A stretch of 64,000 nucleotides of DNA from Theocolax elegans (lineage: Eukaryota > Arthropoda > Insecta > Hymenoptera > Cerocephalidae), in contig JANSJX010000045.1 of assembly GCA_026168455.1 (NCBI GenBank), positions 1 through 64,000 of the forward strand. The letters are read 5' to 3'. Both the position numbers and the translations under genes were made by a program. Positions 42,601 to 54,645 of this stretch are shown piece after piece; within the stretch, counting starts at the first letter, position 1; each line of letters begins with the position of its first letter. Below the pieces are notes generated by a model. It did no database searches, was not told where the DNA came from, and was given only the letters and a program-made list of their open reading frames with translations.

Positions 42601-43568
42601 TTACATGATGGTATAGCTTAAATAAACGTGATATTTACTGTATATAATTAAGAGAGTAATTTCGTACAGATGTCGAATTTTTTATGTGCAAGGTCCATTG
42701 TATAGTGCCTTGTAATATGTGCCATATTTTGTGTTGTATGTTGCATTGTTTTGTGTTTTAATTATAAATCAAGGAACAATACAACAAACAAAACAAAGTG
42801 GGTTTAAAAAAAGCAACTTTTGAGATATTATATAATGGTATTGCTTAAATAAACGCGATATTTCTGGATATAATTAAGATCGTAATTCCGTACAGATGTC
42901 GAATTTTTTATGTGCGAAGGTCCATTGTAATTCCTTGTCATTTGTGCCATATTTTGTGTTGTATGTTGCATTGTTCTGTGTTTTTAAGTATAAATCAAGG
43001 AACAATACAACAAACAAAACATGGTGGGCTTTTAATGAAAACAGCTGTTGAGATATTACATGATGGTATAGCTTAAATAAACATAATATTACTCTATATA
43101 ATTAAGAGAGTAATTCGTACAGATGTCGAATTTTTTATGTGCAAGGTCCATTGTATAGTGCCTTGTAATATGTGCCATATTTTGTGTTGTATGTTGCATT
43201 GTTTTGTGTTTTTAATTATAAATCAAGGAACAATACAACAAACAAAACAAAGTGGGTTTTAAATGAAGGCAACTTTTGAGATATTATATAATGGTATTGC
43301 TTACATAAACGCGATATTTCTGGATATAATTAAGATCGTAATTCCGTACAGATGTCGAATTTTTTATGTTCGAGGGCCATTGTAATTCCTTGTTTTATGT
43401 GCCATATTTTGTGTTGTATGTTGCATTGTTCTGTGTTTTTAATTATTAATCAAGGAACAATACAGCAAACAAAACAAAGTGGGTTTAATGAAAAAGCAAC
43501 TGTTGAGATATTATAGAATGGTATTGCTTACATAAACGCGATATTTCTGGATATAATTAAGATCGTAA

Positions 43569-43841
43569 TTGCGTACTGATGTCGAATTTTTTATGTGCAA
43601 GGTCCATTGTATAATGCCTTGTAATATGTGCCATATTTTGTGTTGTATGTTGCATTGTTTTGTGTTTTTAATTATAAATCAAGGAACAATACAACAAACA
43701 AAACAAAGTGGGTTTGAAAAAAAAGCAACTTTTGAGATATTATATAATGGTATTGCTTACATAAACGCGATATTTCTGGATATAATTAAGATCGTAATTC
43801 CGTACAGATGTCGAATTTTTTATGTGCGAGGTCCATTGTAA
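43569..43841 (+). repeat. Shared monomer pair, copy 1 (partner at 48356-48628)
   Basis: The unusual start GTAATTGCGTACTGATG followed by the GGGTTTGAAAAAAAAGC variant occurs here and at 48356-48628, offset 4787 bp (21 monomers). The following monomer, with GCGTAAATAAACG and TTTCGTGCAG, is also shared (near 43985 and 48770). The two copies translate to the same 90-codon open frame, which marks near-identity, not a gene. Confidence 0.7.
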
Positions 43842-45520
43842 TTCCTTGTCATTTGCGCCATATTTTGTGTTGTATGTTGCATTGTTCTGTGTTTTTAATT
43901 ATAGATCAAGGAACAATACAACAAACAAAACATGGTGGGCTTTTAATGAAAACAACTGTTGAGATATTACATGATGGTATAGCGTAAATAAACGTGATAT
44001 TTATGTATATAATTAAGAGAGTAATTTCGTGCAGATGTCGAATTTTTTATATGCAATGTCCATTGTAATTCCTTGTCATTTGTGCCATATTTTGTGTTGT
44101 ATGTTGCATTGTTCTGTGTTTTAATTATTAATCAAGGAACAATACAGCAAACAAAACAAAGTGGGTTTGAAAAAAAGCAACTTTTGAGATATTATATAAT
44201 GGTATTGCTTACATAAACGCGATATTTCTGGATATAATTAAGATCGTAATTCCGTACTGATGTCGAATTTTTTATGTGCAAGGTCCATTGTATAGTGCCT
44301 TGTAATATGTGCCATATTTTGTGTTGCATGTTGCATTGTTTTGTGTCTTTCATTATAAATCAAGGAACAATACAACAAACAAAACAAAGTGGGTTTTAAA
44401 TGAAGGCAACTGTTGAGATATTACAAGATGGTATAGCTTAAATAAACGTGATATTTCTGTATATAATTAAGAGAGTAATTCCGTACTGATGTCGAATTTT
44501 TTATGTGCAAGGTCCATTGTATAATGCCTTGTAATATGTGCCATATTTTGTGTTGTATGTTGCATTGTTTTGTGTTTTTAATTATTAATCAAGGAACAAT
44601 ACAGCAAACAAAACAAAGTGGATTTGAAAAAAGCAACTTTTGAGATATTATATAATGGTATTGCTTACATAAACGCGATATTTCTGTATATAATTAAGAT
44701 CGTAATTCCGTACAGATGTCGAATTTTTTATTGCGAAGGTCCATTGTAATTCCTTGTCATTTGCGCCATATTTTGTGTTGTATGTTGCATTGTTCTGTGT
44801 TTTTAATTATAGATCAAGGAACAATACAACAAACAAAACAATGGTGGGCTTTTAATGAAAGCAACTGTTGAGATATTACATAATGGTATAGCTTAAATAA
44901 ACGTGATATTTCTGTATATAATTAAGAGAGTAATTCCGTACTGATGTCGAATTTTTTATGTGCAAGGTCCATTGTATAATGCCTTGTAATATGTGCCATA
45001 TTTTGTGTTGTATGTTGCATTGTTCTGTGTTTTTAATTATAAATCAAGGAACAATACAACAAACAAAACAATGGTGGGCTTTTAATGAAAACAACTGTTG
45101 AGATATTACATGATGTTATAGCTTAAATAAACGTGATATTTCTGTATATAATTAAGAGAGTAATTTCGTACAGATGTCGAATTTTTTATGTGCAATGTCC
45201 ATCGTATAATGCCTTGTCATATGTGCCATATTTTGTGTTGTATGTTGCATTGTTCTGTGTTTTTAATTATAGATCAAGGAACAATACAACAAACAAAATA
45301 TGGTGGGCTTTTAATGAAAACAACTGTTGAGATATTACATGATGGTTTAACTTAAATAAACGCGAGATTTCTGGATATAATTAAGATCCTAATTCCGTAC
45401 AGATAACGATTTTTTTATATGCAATGTCCATTGTAATTCCTTGTCATATGTGCCATATTTTGTGTTGTATGGTGCATTGTTTTGTGTTTTTAATTATAAA
45501 TCAAGGAACCATACAACAAA

Positions 45521-46620
45521 CAAAACATGGTGGGCTTTTAATGAAAACAGCTGTTGAGATATTACATGATGGTATAGCTTAAATAAACATAATATTACTG
45601 TATATAATTAAGAGAGTAATTTCGTACAGATGTCGAATTTTTTAATTGCAAGGTCCATTGTATAGTGCCTTGTAATAAGTGCCATATTTTGTGTTGTATG
45701 TTGCATTGTTTTGTGTTTTTAATTATAAATCAAGGAACAATACAACAAACAAAACAAAGTGGATTTCAAAAAAAGCAACTTTTGAGATATTATATAATGG
45801 TATTGCTTACATAAACGCGATATTTCTGGATATAATTAAGATCGTAATTCCGTACAGATGTCGAATTTTTTATGTTCGAGGGCCATTGTAATTCCTTGTT
45901 TTATGTGCCATATTTTGTGTTGTATGTTGCATTGTTCTGTGTTTTTAAGTATAAATCAAGGAACAATACAACAAACAAAACAAAGTGGGTTTTAAATGAA
46001 GGCAACTGTTGAGATATTATATGATGGTATTGCTTATATAAACGCGATATTTCTGGATATAATTAAGATCGTAATTCCGTACAGATGTCGAATTTTTTAT
46101 GTGCGAGGTCCATTGTAATTCCTTGTCATTTGCGCCATATTTTGTGTTGTATGTTGCATTGTTCTGGGTTTTTAATTATAGATCAAGGAACAATACAACA
46201 AACAAAATATGGTGGGCTTTTAATGAAAACAACTGTTGAGATATTACATAATGGTATAGCTTAAATAAACGTGATATTTCTGTATATAATTAAGAGAGTA
46301 ATTTCGTACAGATGTCGAATTTTTTATGTGCAAGGTCCATTGTATAATGCCTTGTCATATGTGCCATATTTTGTGTTGTATGTTGTATTGTTCTGTGTTT
46401 TTAATTATAGATCAAGGAACAATACAACAAACAAAACATGGTGGGCTTTTAATGAAAACAACTGTTGAGATATTACATGATGGTATAGCTTAAATAAACG
46501 TGATATTTCTGTATATAATTAAGAGAGTAATTTCGTACAGATGTCGAATTTTTTATGTGCAAGGTCCATTGTATAATGCCTTGTCATATGTGCCATATTT
46601 TGTGTTGTATGTTGCATTGT
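45521..46620 (+). repeat. Long-range satellite A duplication, copy 2
   Basis: Near-identical partner of 35500-36600 at an offset of 10021 bp. One visible change is TTGTATTG instead of TTGCATTG near 46384. The surrounding monomers differ, so the duplicated segment is bounded rather than part of a regular array-wide higher-order repeat. Confidence 0.85.
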
Positions 46621-49600
46621 TCTGTGTTTTTAAGTATAAATCAAGGAACAATACAACAAACAAACAAAGTGGGTTTTAAATGAAGGCAACTGTTGAGATA
46701 TTACAAGATGGTATAGCTTAAATAAACGTGATATTTCTGTATATAATTAAGAGAGTAATTCCGTACTGATGTCGAATTTTTTATGTGCAAGGTCCATTGT
46801 ATAATGCCTTGTAATATGTGCCATATTTTGTGTTGTATGGTGCATTGTTCTGTGTTTTTAATTATAATCAAGGAACAATACAACAAACAAAACATGGTGG
46901 GCTTTTAATGAAAACAAGCTGTTGAGATATTACATGATGGTATAGCTTAAATAAACGTATATTTCTGTATATAATTAAGAGAGTAATTTCGTACAGATGT
47001 CGAATTTTTTATGTGCAAGGTCCATTGTAATGCCTTGTCATATGTGCCATATTTTGTGTTGTATGTTGCATTGTTCTGTGTTTTTAAGTATAAATCAAGG
47101 AACAATACAACAAACAAAACAAAGTGGGTTTTAAATGAAGGCAACTGTTGAGATATTACAAGATGGTATAGCTTAAATAAACGTGATATTTATGTATATA
47201 AATAAGAGAGTAATTCCGTACTGATGTCTAATTTTTTATGTGCAAGGTCCATTGTATAATGCCTTGTAATATGTGCCATATTTTGTGTTGTATGGTGCAT
47301 TGTTTTGTGTTTTTAATAATAAATCAAGGAACAATACAACAAACAAAACATGGTGGGCTTTTAATGAAAACAGCTGTTGAGATATTACATGATGGTATAG
47401 CTTAAATAAACATAATATTACTCTATATAATTAAGAGAGTAATTTCGTACAGATGTCGAATTTTTTATGTGCAAGGTCCATTGTATAGTGCCTTGTAATA
47501 TGTGCCATATTTTGTGTTGCATGTTGCATTGTTTTGTATTTTTAATTATAAATCAAGGAACAATACAACAAACAAAACAAAGTGGATTTGAAAAAAAAAA
47601 AGCAACTTTTGAGATATTATATAATGGTATTGCTAACATAAACGCGATATTTGTGGATATAATTAAGATCGTAATTCCGTACAGATGTCGAATTTTTTAT
47701 GTTCGAGGGCCATTGTAATTCCTGTTTTATGTGCCATATTTTGTGTTGTATGTTGCATTGTTCTGTGTTTTTAATTATAAATCAAGGAACAATACAACAA
47801 ACAAACAAAGTGGGTTTTAAATGAAGGCAACTGTTGAGATATTATATGATGGTATTGCTTATATAAACGCGATATTTCTGGATATAATTAAGATCGTAAT
47901 TCCGTACAGATGTCGAATTTTTATGTGCGAGGGTCCATTGTAATTCCTTGTCATTATGCGCCATATTTTGTGTTGTATGTTGCATTGTTCTGTGGTTTTT
48001 AATTATAGATCAAGGAACAATACACAAACAAACAATATGGTGGGCTTTTAATGAAAACAACTGTTGAGATATTACATAATGGTATAGCTTAAATAAACGT
48101 GATATTTGTGGATATAATTAAGATCGTAATTCCGTACAGATGTCGAATTTTTTATGTTCGAGGGCCATTGTAATTCCTTGTTTTATGTGCCATATTTTGT
48201 GTTGTATGTTGCATTGTTCTGTGTTTTTAATTATTAATCAAGGAACAATACAGCAAACAAAACAAAGTGGGTTTGAAAAAAAGCAACTTTTGAGATATTA
48301 TAGAATGGTATTGCTTACATAAACGCGATATTTCTGGATATAATTAAGATCGTAATTGCGTACTGATGTCGAATTTTTTATGTGCAAGGTCCATTGTATA
48401 ATGCCTTGTAATATGTGCCATATTTTGTGTTGTATGTTGCATTGTTTTGTGTTTTTAATTATAAATCAAGGAACAATACAACAAACAAAACAAAGTGGGT
48501 TTGAAAAAAAAGCAACTTTTGAGATATTATATAATGGTATTGCTTACATAAACGCGATATTTCTGGATATAATTAAGATCGTAATTCCGTACAGATGTCG
48601 AATATTTTATGTGCGAGGTCCATTGTAATTCCTTGTCATTTGCGCCATATTTAGTGTTGTATGTTGCATTGTTCTGTGTTTTTAATTATAGATCAAGGAA
48701 CAATACAACAAACAAAACATGGTGGGCTTTTAATGAAAACAACTGTTGAGATATTACATGATGGTATAGCGTAAATAAACGTGATATTTATGTATATAAT
48801 TAAGAGAGTAATTTCGTGCAGATGTCGAATTTTTTATATGCAATGTCCATTGTAATTCCTTGTCATTTGTGCCATATTTTGTGTTGTATGTTGCATTGTT
48901 CTGTGTTTTTATTTATTAATCAAGGAACAATACAGCATACAAAACAAAGTGGGTTTGAAAAAAAGCAACTTTTGAGATATTATATAATGGTATTGCTTAC
49001 ATAAACGCGATATTTCTGGATATAATTAAGATCGTAATTCCGTACTGATGTCGAATTTTTTATGTCAAGGTCCATTGTATAGTGCCTTGTAATATGTGCC
49101 ATATTTTGTGTTGTATGTTGCATTGTTTGTGTTTTTAATTATTAATCAAGGAACAATACAGCAAACAAAACAAAGTGGATTTGAAAAAAAGCAACTTTTG
49201 AGATATATATAATGGTATTGCTTGCATAAACGTGATATTTCTGTATATAATTAAGAGAGTAATTTCGTGCAGATGTCGAATTTTTTATTCGAATGTCCAT
49301 TGTAATTCCTTGTCATTTGTGCCATATTTTGTGTTGCATGTTGCATTGTTTTGTGTTTTTAATTATAATCAAGGAACAATACAACAAACAAAACAAAGTG
49401 GGTTTTAAATGAAGGCAACTGTTGAGATATTACAAGATGGTATAGCTAAATAACGTGATATTTCTGTATATAATTAAGAGAGTAATTCCGTACTGATGTC
49501 GAATTTTTATGTGCAAGGTCCATTGTATAATGCCTTGTAATATGTGCCATATTTTGTGTTGTATGTTGCATTGTTTTGTGTTTTTAATTATAAATCAAGG

Positions 49601-51305
49601 AACAATACAACAAACAAAACAAAGTGGATTTGAAAAAAAGCAACTTTTGAGATATATATAATGGTATTGCTTACATAAACGCTGATATTTCTGTATATAA
49701 TTAAGATAGTAATTCGTACAGATGTCGAATTTTTATGTGCAATGTCCATTGTAATTCCTTGTCATTATGTGCCATATTTTGTGTGTATGTTGCATTGTTC
49801 TGTGTTTTTAATTATAGATCAAGGAACAATACAACAAACAAAACATGGTGGGCTTTAATGAAAACAACTGTTGAGATATTACATGATGGTATAGCTTAAA
49901 TAAACGTGATATTTCTGTATATAATTAAGAGAGTAATTCGTACAGATGTCGAATTTTTTATATGCAATGTCCATTGTAATTCCTTGTCATATGTGCCATA
50001 TTTTGTGTTGTATGTTGCATTGTTCTGTGTTTTTAATTATAATCAAGGAACAATACAACAAACAAACAATGGTGGGCTTTTAATGAAAAGCAACTGTTGA
50101 GATATTATATAATGGTATTGCTTACATAAACGCGATATTTCTGGATATAATTAAGATCGTAATTCCGTACTGATGTCGAATTTTTTATGTGCAAGGTCCA
50201 TTGTATAGTGCCTTGTAATATGTGCCATATTTTGTGTTGAATGTTGCATTGTTTTGTGTTTTTAATTATTAATCAAGGAACAATACAGCAAACAAAACAA
50301 AGTGGATTTGAAAAAAAGCAACTTTTGAGATAATATATAATGGTATTGCTTGCATAAACGTGATATTTCTGTATATAATTAAGAGAGTAATTTCGTGCAG
50401 ATGTCGAATTTTTTATATGCAATGTCCATTGTAATTCCTTGTCATTTGTGCCATATTTTGTGTTGCATGTTGCATTGTTTTGTGTTTTTAATTATAAATC
50501 AATGAACAATACAACAAACAAAACAAAGTGGGTTTTAAATGAAGGCAACTGTTGAGATATTACAAGATGGTATAGCTTAAATAAACGTGATATTTCTGTA
50601 TATAATTAAGAGAGTAATTCCGTACTGATGTCGAATTTTTTATGTGCAAGGTCCATTGTATAATGCCTTGTAATATGTGCCATATTTTGTGTTGTATGTT
50701 GCATTGTTCTGTGTTTTTTAATTATAGATCAAGGAACAATACAATCAAACAAAACATGGTGGGCTTTTAATGAGAACAACTGTTGAGATATTATATAATG
50801 GTATTGCTTACATAAACGCGATATTTCTGGATATAATTAAGATCGTAATTCCGTACTGATGTCGAATTTTTTATGTGCAAGGTCCATTGTATAGTGCCTT
50901 GTAATATGTGCCATATTTTGTGTTGCATGTTGCATTGTTTTGTGTTTTTAATTATTAATCAAGGAACAATACAGCAAACAAAACAAAGTGGATTTGAAAA
51001 AAAGCAACTTTTGAGATAATATATAATGGTATTGCTTGCATAAACGTGATATTTCTGTATATAATTAAGAGAGTAATTTCGTGCAGATGTCGAATTTTTT
51101 ATATGCAATGTCCATTGTAATTCCTTGTCATTTATGCCATATTTTGTGTTGCATGTTGCATTGTTTTGTGTTTTTAATTATAAATCAAGGAACAATACAA
51201 CAAACAAAACAAAGTGGGTTTTAAATGAAGGCAACTGTTGAGATATTACAAGATGGTATAGCTTAAATAAACGTGATATTTCTGTATATAATTAAGAGAG
51301 TAATT

Positions 51306-51318
51306 CCGTACTGATGTC
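51306..51318. repeat. Target-site duplication, left copy
   Basis: CCGTACTGATGTC in the satellite A monomer, immediately before the non-satellite sequence at 51319. It is repeated exactly at 51923-51935 directly after the poly(A) run. Thirteen of 13 bases match, and joining the flanks at one copy restores a normal monomer. Confidence 0.95.
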
Positions 51319-51600
51319 CCAATCTGGGGCATAGCCCGCCCTCCAAAAATATCCAAACTCCAAGGCACCTACATGCGACTCCTACGCGCAGCTCTGAACA
51401 TCCCATGGTACATCCGAAACAGGCAAATCCTTACAGAAACCAACATCCCTTCTATTGAGGAAGCCGCCCGCACTTACTCCGAAAACCTTCACAACACCAT
51501 AAAAAACCACCCAAATCCCACCATCCAACCTCTCTCCAACTGCTCTTGCAAATCCTATGACCTCATCAGCAGACCCTGTCACCTAATCCATCCAAACTAA
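51319..51600 (+). pseudogene. Carboxyl-terminal remnant of Jockey-clade LINE reverse transcriptase (ORF2)
   Basis: The first inserted base opens a frame that runs 93 residues to a TAA stop at 51598-51600 without an internal stop. It starts inside the protein, so no start codon is expected; the ATG at 51373 is simply internal methionine 19. Visible features are IWG at residues 2-4, KLQ at 13-15, a basic LLRAAL segment, PWYIRN at 29-34 and IPSIEEA near 43-49. This matches my knowledge of the region after the polymerase domain in Jockey-type elements, where a W-G motif is followed by a leucine-rich helix, a PWY-x-x-N motif and an I-P-t-v/i-E-E-type segment. The remaining about 45 residues are Asn/Pro/Ser-rich with a short C-x-C. 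The catalytic domains and the endonuclease are absent, so it is a dead fragment. Confidence 0.88.
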
Positions 51601-51885
51601 ACTAACACTCATCACTCCCCCTACCTTCTTGGTCGCTTCTTTTCATTCTACCACCCCAACTGGTTCAAAAAACTCTTCATCTTCTTCTTCTTCTTGTTTC
51701 GCTTTTCAGCGCGAGTGATCGACCTTCTGCAGTCGGCCCACCATCTTCTCTTCTTTTCATGGTTTATAACCTTCGGGTTGGCAACCTACGTGGAGGGGTT
51801 TTAGTCGGTAGGCACATCTGTGAATCCGACACTACCCTCACTCCATCTAGAGGGTGTCTTTTAGAAGATTTCCCCTCCACGTCCC

Positions 51886-51889
<4 letters not shown>
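51601..51889 (+). other. LINE 3' untranslated region
   Basis: It lies between the stop codon and the A tail. It is pyrimidine-rich at first, with a short TTC repeat near 51690, then becomes structured. It contains GTCGG (51804-51808) and CCGAC (51826-51830), plus a longer 11-bp inverted repeat described separately. No open frame of note. In LINEs this region usually holds the RNA recognised by the element's own reverse transcriptase. Confidence 0.8.
51788..51882 (+). other. Perfect 11-bp inverted repeat at the LINE 3' end (candidate RNA hairpin)
   Basis: ACGTGGAGGGG at 51788-51798 is the exact reverse complement of CCCCTCCACGT at 51872-51882, enclosing 73 nt. Inside is a smaller GTCGG/CCGAC pair. 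The stem ends only 7 bp before the A run. Position and symmetry suggest a 3' RNA structure used for template recognition in retrotransposition; this role is inferred from other LINEs and not shown here. Confidence 0.75.
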
Positions 51890-51922
<33 letters not shown>

Positions 51923-51924
<2 letters not shown>

Positions 51925-51935
51925 GTACTGATGTC
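51923..51935. repeat. Target-site duplication, right copy
   Basis: CCGTACTGATGTC, identical to 51306-51318, directly following the poly(A) run and continuing into an ordinary satellite A monomer (GAATTTTTTATGTGC). Confidence 0.95.
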
Positions 51936-52370
51936 GAATTTTTTATGTGCAAGGTCCATTGTAATTCGTTGTCATTTGCGCCATATTTTGTGTTGTATGT
52001 TGCATTGTTCTGTGTTTTTAATTATAGATCAAGGAACAATACAACAAACAAAACATGGTGGGCTTTTAATGAAAACAACTGTTGAGATATTACATGATGG
52101 TTTAACTTAAATAAACGCGAGATTTCTGGATATAATTAAGATCTTAATTCCGTACAGATAACGATTTTTTTATATGCAATGTCCATTGTAATTCCTTGTC
52201 ATTTGTGGCATATTTTGTGTTGTATGTTGCATTGTTCTGTGTTTTTACTTATTAATCAAGGAACAATACAACAAACAAAACAAAGTGAGTTTGAAAAAAA
52301 GCAACTTTTGAGATATTATATAATGGTATTGCTTACATAAACGCGATATTTCTGGATATAATTAAGATCT

Positions 52371-53509
52371 TAATTCCGTACTGATGTCGAATTTTTTATG
52401 TGCATGGTCCATTGTATAATGCCTTGTAATATGTGCCATATTTTGTGTTGTATGTTGCACTGTTTTGTGTTTTTAATTATAAATCAAGGAACAATACAAC
52501 AAACAAAAACATGGTGGGCTTTTAATAAAAACAACTGTTGAGATATTACATGATGGTATAGCTTAAATAAACGCACTGTTTTTGGATATAATTAAGAGTG
52601 TAATTCTGTACAGATGTCGAATTTTTTATGTGCAAGGTCCATTGTAAAGCCTTGTAATATGTGCCATATTTTGTGTTGTATGTTGCATTGTTTTGTGTTT
52701 TTAATTATAAATCAAGGAACAATACAACAAACAAAACATGCTGGGCTTTTAATGAAAACAACTGTTGAGATATTACATGATGGTATAGCTTAAATAAACG
52801 CACTGTTTTTGGATATAATTAAGAGTGTAATTCTGTACAGATGTCGAATTTTTTATGTGCAAGGTCCATTGTAAAGCCTTGTCATATGTGCCATATTTTG
52901 TGTTGTATGTTGCATTGTTTTGTGTTTTTAATTATAAATCAAGGAACAATGCAACAAACAAAACATGGTGGGCTTTTAATGAAAACAACTGTTGAGATAT
53001 TACATGATGGTATAGCTTAAATAAACGTGATATTTCTGTATATAATTAAGAGAGTAATTCCGTACTGATGTCGAATTTTTTATGTGCAAGGTCCATTGTA
53101 TAATGTCTTGTAATATGTGCCATATTTTGTGTTGTATGTCGCATTGTTTTGTGTTTTTAATTATAAATCAAAGAACAATACAACAACAAAACATGGTGGG
53201 CTTTTAATAAAAACAACTGTTGAGATATTACATGATGGTATAGCTTAATTAAACGTGATATTTCTGTATATAATTAAGAGAGTAATTTCGTACAGATGTC
53301 GAATTTTTTTATGTGCAAGGTCCATTGTAGTTCCTTGTCATATGTGCCATTTTTTGTGTTGTATGTTGCATTGTTCTGTGTTTTCAAATATAAATCAAGG
53401 AACAATACAACAAACAAAACAAAGTGGATTTGAAAAAAAGCAACTTTTGAGATATTATATAATGGTATTGCTTACATAAACGCGATATTTCTGGATATAA
53501 TTAAGATCT
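52371..53509 (+). repeat. Five-monomer higher-order repeat, unit 1
   Basis: Unit of about 1138 bp, set to begin at TAATTCCGTACTGATG after GATCT. The five monomers in order are: one with GTGCATGGTCC; two with GCACTGTTTTTGG and AGAGTGTAATTCTG; one with ATAATGTCTTG and TGTCGCATTG; and one with GTAGTTCC, CCATTTTTTGTG and TTTTCAAATATAAATC. These markers recur at the same spacing in the next three units. An extra A (CAAAAACATGG) lies near 52503. Confidence 0.92.
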
Positions 53510-54645
53510 TAATTCCGTACTGATGTCGAATTTTTTATGTGCATGGTCCATTGTATAATGCCTTGTAATATGTGCCATATTTTGTGTTGTATGTTGCACT
53601 GTTTTGTGTTTTTAATTATAAATCAAGGAACAATACAACAAACAAAACATGGTGGGCTTTTAATAAAAACAACTGTTGAGATATTACATGATGGTATAGC
53701 TTAAATAAACGCACTGTTTTTGGATATAATTAAGAGTGTAATTCTGTACAGATGTCGAATTTTTTATGTGCAAGGTCCATTGTAAAGCCTTGTAATATGT
53801 GCCATATTTGTGTTGTATGTTGCATTGTTTTGTGTTTTTAATTATAAATCAAGGAACAATACAACAAACAAAACATGCTGGCTTTTAATGAAACAACTGT
53901 TGAGATATTACATGATGGTATAGCTTAAATAAACGCACTGTTTTTGGATATAATTAAGAGTGTAATTCTGTACAGATGTCGAATTTTTTATGTGCAAGGT
54001 CCATTGTAAAGCCTTGTCATATGTGCCATATTTTGTGTTGTATGTTGCATTGTTTTGTGTTTTTAATTATAAATCAAGGAACAATGCAACAAACAAAACA
54101 TGGTGGGCTTTAATGAAAACAACTGTTGAGATATTACATGATGGTATAGCTTAAATAAACGTGATATTTCTGTATATAATTAAGAGAGTAATTCCGTACT
54201 GATGTCGAAATTTTTATGTGCAAAGGTCCATTGTATAATGTCTTGGTAATATGTGCCATATTTTGTGTTGTATGTCGCATTGTTTTGTGTTTTTAATTAT
54301 AATCAAAAGAACAATACAACAAACAAAAACATGGTGGGCTTTTAATAAAAACAACTGGTTGAGATATACATGATGGTATAGCTTAATTAAACGGATATTT
54401 CTGTATATAATTAAGAGAGTAATTTCGTACAGATGTCGAATTTTTTATGTGCAAGGTCCATTGTAGTTCCTTGTCATATGTGCCATTTTTTGTGTTGTAT
54501 GTTGCATTGTTCTGTGTTTTCAAAATATAAATCAAGGAACAATACAACAAACAAAACAAAGTGGATTTGAAAAAAAGCACTTTTGAGATATTATATAATG
54601 GTATTGCTTACATAAACGCGATATTTCTGGATATAATTAAGATCT
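53510..54645 (+). repeat. Five-monomer higher-order repeat, unit 2
   Basis: Same monomer order as unit 1. This copy has a dense cluster of one-base gains and losses in its second half: CTTGGTAATATG, AACTGGTTGAG, GATATACATG, AAACGGATATTTC and AAAGCACTTTTG. The other three units share the regular sequence at these sites, so many of these are probably sequencing or consensus errors. Confidence 0.9.

Larger units (their letters stand above)
27491..51318 (+). repeat. Satellite A array, block 3 left part (plus orientation)
   Basis: About 104 head-to-tail monomers of about 228 bp. The dominant form carries CCATTGTATAATGCC or CCATTGTAATTCC, the cassette AACATGGTGGGC or AACAAAGTGG, and either AAGAGAGTAATTTCG or AAGATCGTAATTCCG. 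Monomer classes are shuffled, with scattered multi-monomer duplications such as 30361-30780, 36062-36480 and 46083-46500. Many copies have single-base indels (33100-34000, 39060-43100, 47700-50100). The array resumes at 51923 after the LINE insertion. No genes; open frames of 60-90 codons are repeat by-products. Confidence 0.96.
51319..51922 (+). mobile_element. 5'-truncated Jockey-like LINE (non-LTR retrotransposon) insertion
   Basis: A 604-bp insertion into satellite A. It has the marks of target-primed reverse transcription: a truncated 5' end, the end of a reverse-transcriptase reading frame, a 3' untranslated region of about 290 bp, an uninterrupted run of 33 A (51890-51922) and a perfect 13-bp target-site duplication. 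Its base composition is clearly more GC-rich and C-rich than the satellite. The plus-strand coding remnant resembles the carboxyl end of Jockey-clade elements. The intact A tail and identical duplications suggest a recent insertion. It cannot move by itself, because almost all of the coding region is missing. Confidence 0.93.

Noticed and set aside
1191..50100. Dozens of 60-90 codon open frames on plus and minus strands with similar Cys-rich or hydrophobic peptides
   Set aside because: They follow satellite A monomer phase and orientation exactly, share the same stop positions fixed by the repeat, start and stop with single-base slips, and occur at matching places in every block. They are repeat translations, not a small-protein family.
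51382..51582. 66-codon minus-strand frame over the LINE fragment
   Set aside because: Antisense shadow of the reverse-transcriptase remnant, which has the recognisable motifs on the plus strand.
51759..52085. 108-codon plus-strand frame crossing the LINE 3' end, A tail and satellite
   Set aside because: It reads through untranslated region, a lysine run from poly(A) and a satellite monomer. An accidental fusion created by the insertion.
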